A stretch of 64,000 bases of DNA, taken from contig CALEYP010000049.1 in NCBI GenBank assembly GCA_937924895.1, forward strand, positions 12,803 through 76,802, written 5' to 3'. This DNA comes from an uncultured Alphaproteobacteria bacterium (GTDB lineage Bacteria; Pseudomonadota; Alphaproteobacteria; Puniceispirillales; Puniceispirillaceae). Of this stretch, positions 62,710 to 64,000 are shown in pieces (within the stretch, counting starts at the first letter, position 1; every line of letters starts with the position of its first letter). Position numbers and translations under genes: made by a program. Under the pieces are notes generated by a model, which was not told the DNA's origin, ran no database searches, and worked only from the letters and a program-made list of their open reading frames with translations.

Positions 62710-63842
62710 TCCCTTTTATTGATCTCAAAGCCCAACAACAGCGCATACGCGCCGATATTGATGACCGCCTAACCAAGGTTCTTGACCATGGCGCCTATAT
62801 TATGGGGCCAGAAGTCAAAGAATTGGAAGCTGAATTAGCAAGCTGGGCAGGAACGAAACATGCCATAAGCTGTTCGTCTGGGACTGATGCGCTCATTTTG
62901 GCATTGCTTGGCAAACAATGCCGGCCTGGCCAAGGTGTAATTGTGCCTTCTTTTACCTTTGCAGCCAGCCCTGAATCATTGGCCGTCTTAGGCGCTATTC
63001 CTGTCTTTTGTGATGTTGACCCTCATAGTTTTAATTTAGATGCAAGGGGTCTTTCAGCCGCGTTAGACAGCGCGACAGCACAACAAATTGATGTGGTGGG
63101 GGTGATGGCCGTCGGTCTATTTGGGCAACCCTCCGATATGACAGCTATTTCAGCCTTTGCCAAACGCCATGATCTCTGGGTCATAGATGATGCCGCGCAA
63201 TCCTTTGGTGCCTCATGGGATGGTCGTCCCGTTGGCCAGTTGGCGGATGTGACTTGTACCAGCTTTTTCCCTGCCAAACCTCTTGGCTGTTATGGAGATG
63301 GTGGCGCGCTCTTCACAGATGATGATGAGGTAGCTGAGATCGCGATATCATGCCGTGTTCATGGCATGGGCAAAACGAAATATCATAATGAACGTATTGG
63401 CATGACGGCCCGTCTTGATACGATGCAAGCAGCGGTATTATTGTCCAAACTTTCGATTTTCAAAGATGAATTAGCCCATCGGCAAAGAGTGGCAGATAGC
63501 TATGAGGCGCATCTTGGGGCGCATGTCGCAACACCGCGCCTTTGTGAGGGTGCCACCTCTAGCTGGGCGCAATATACCGTCAAACTGCCACAACATGTTA
63601 GCCGAGACGCTATCCAAGAAGCGATGCAAAAGGCAGGGGTGCCAACGATGGTCTATTATCCTATCCCAATGCATAAACAAGCCCCCTATCAACGCTATCC
63701 TGTGGCAAATGACGGGCTACCTATCACTGATGCCTTATGTGATGTGGTGTTGGCGTTACCCATGCATCCCTATTTAAGTGAAGAGCAGATTGCGCATATC
63801 GCAGCGGTCTTTTTGCAAGCCTTAGAAGAGCAACCAGCCTAA
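62706..63842 (+). CDS. DegT/DnrJ/EryC1 aminotransferase (WbpE/WlbC-like)
   Basis: A 378-residue sugar aminotransferase. Recalling Pseudomonas WbpE, the similarity runs throughout: IPFIDLKAQQQRIRADID, DHGAYIMGPEVKELEAEL, SCSSGTDALILALL, WVIDDAAQSFGASWDGRP, the PLP lysine in TSFFPAKPLGCYGDGGALF, RLDTMQAAVLLSKL and YYPIPMHKQAPY. WbpE makes the 3-amino sugar in di-N-acetyl-glucuronate synthesis for surface polysaccharide. Together with the preceding gene it forms a two-step oxidation and transamination module; no acetyltransferase gene is in the window. Confidence 0.85.
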   Translation: MIPFIDLKAQQQRIRADIDDRLTKVLDHGAYIMGPEVKELEAELASWAGTKHAISCSSGTDALILALLGKQCRPGQGVIVPSFTFAASPESLAVLGAIPVFCDVDPHSFNLDARGLSAALDSATAQQIDVVGVMAVGLFGQPSDMTAISAFAKRHDLWVIDDAAQSFGASWDGRPVGQLADVTCTSFFPAKPLGCYGDGGALFTDDDEVAEIAISCRVHGMGKTKYHNERIGMTARLDTMQAAVLLSKLSIFKDELAHRQRVADSYEAHLGAHVATPRLCEGATSSWAQYTVKLPQHVSRDAIQEAMQKAGVPTMVYYPIPMHKQAPYQRYPVANDGLPITDALCDVVLALPMHPYLSEEQIAHIAAVFLQALEEQPA

Positions 63843-63899
63843 GACATGCCTGTTAGTTAGGTTGAAAACTGACTTTTGTGTTTTTATCGAAAAACAGGC

Positions 63900-63928
63900 T
63901 TGCCAGCTAGATTGGGTTCGATTATAAC
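63900..63928 (+). promoter_or_regulatory. Promoter of the tRNA-Gly gene
   Basis: TTGCCA (63900-63905), a 17-base spacer and TATAAC (63923-63928), 19 bases before the mature tRNA 5' end. Confidence 0.6.
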
Positions 63929-63947
63929 AACGCAACATTTGGTAAAT

Positions 63948-64000
63948 GCGGGTGTAGCTCAGGGGTAGAGCACAACCTTGCCAAGGTTGGGGTCGAGGGT
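63948..64000 (+). tRNA. tRNA-Gly(GCC), partial
   Basis: The first 53 bases of a tRNA are present: acceptor 5' strand gcgggtg, D arm gctcaggggtagagc, and an anticodon stem caacc/ggttg with loop ttgccaa giving anticodon GCC (63980-63982). The variable region and the start of the T arm (gaggg) follow, and the 3' part is outside the window. The gene lies just downstream of the sugar operon. Confidence 0.93.

Overview
The window looks like an ordinary, gene-dense stretch of an alphaproteobacterial chromosome. The evidence is gene order: an F1-only ATP synthase operon (atpHAGDC) next to priA, sdhCDAB-zapE-mdh-sucCDAB-lpdA, ffh-rpsP-rimM-trmD-rplS-leuCDB-asd, obg-proBA-nadD-rsfS-rlmH-gpmI-ctpA-rppH, and aminotransferase-ftsK-lolA-xthA are all arrangements I know from Alphaproteobacteria. 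Moderate base composition, short intergenic gaps and many ATGA or TGATG junctions would suit a streamlined marine lineage such as SAR116. That is a guess, because the window has no 16S rRNA gene.

Layout. 1-1865: minus-strand chorismate mutase (cut by the window edge), a degenerate-looking methyltransferase and folB. 1874-6604: a FolM-like reductase, a class IIA HAD protein, a renalase-like flavoprotein, a membrane-anchored DM13 protein and an enolase-superfamily enzyme with unusual active-site residues. 6660-16171: plus-strand rplU-rpmA, then obg-proB-proA-nadD-rsfS-rlmH-gpmI-ctpA-rppH. 16200-23527: a shared terminator, then atpHAGDC and priA on the minus strand. 23652-25913: plus-strand fsa-like aldolase, DUF484 gene and xerC. 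25963-39340: about 13 kb of minus-strand TCA-cycle genes. 39503-40333: a pyridoxal kinase-like gene. 40308-44614: asd, leuB, leuD, leuC. 44715-51809: rplS-trmD-rimM-rpsP, ffh, ftsY, mtaB, dapF. 51859-56822: xthA, lolA, ftsK and a DapC-like aminotransferase. 56945-61503: gmhB-like phosphatase, UbiH-like hydroxylase, DUF971, Trm112, LON-domain, thioredoxin-TPR and PrdX-like genes. 61741-63842: a two-gene nucleotide-sugar operon, followed by a tRNA-Gly cut by the right edge.

The genes form coherent modules: the oxidative TCA cycle from 2-oxoglutarate to oxaloacetate together with the catalytic head of ATP synthase; proline, leucine and aspartate-family amino acid synthesis; ribosome maturation and targeting (RplU, RpmA, Obg, RsfS, RlmH, RimM, TrmD, RpsP, RplS, Ffh, FtsY); and chromosome and cell-envelope functions (FtsK, XerC, PriA, LolA, DapF, GmhB).

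I see no insertion sequence, prophage, CRISPR array, toxin-antitoxin pair or defence system, and no gene-free stretch over 300 bases. I found no convincing undescribed system. The most useful leads are the enolase-superfamily enzyme with two substituted catalytic positions, a perfect CRP-type palindrome upstream of the ATP synthase operon, the oppositely charged tails on L21 and S16, a possible AUU start for rsfS, a short epsilon subunit, and a WbpB/WbpE-like sugar operon without its usual acetyltransferase beside a tRNA gene.
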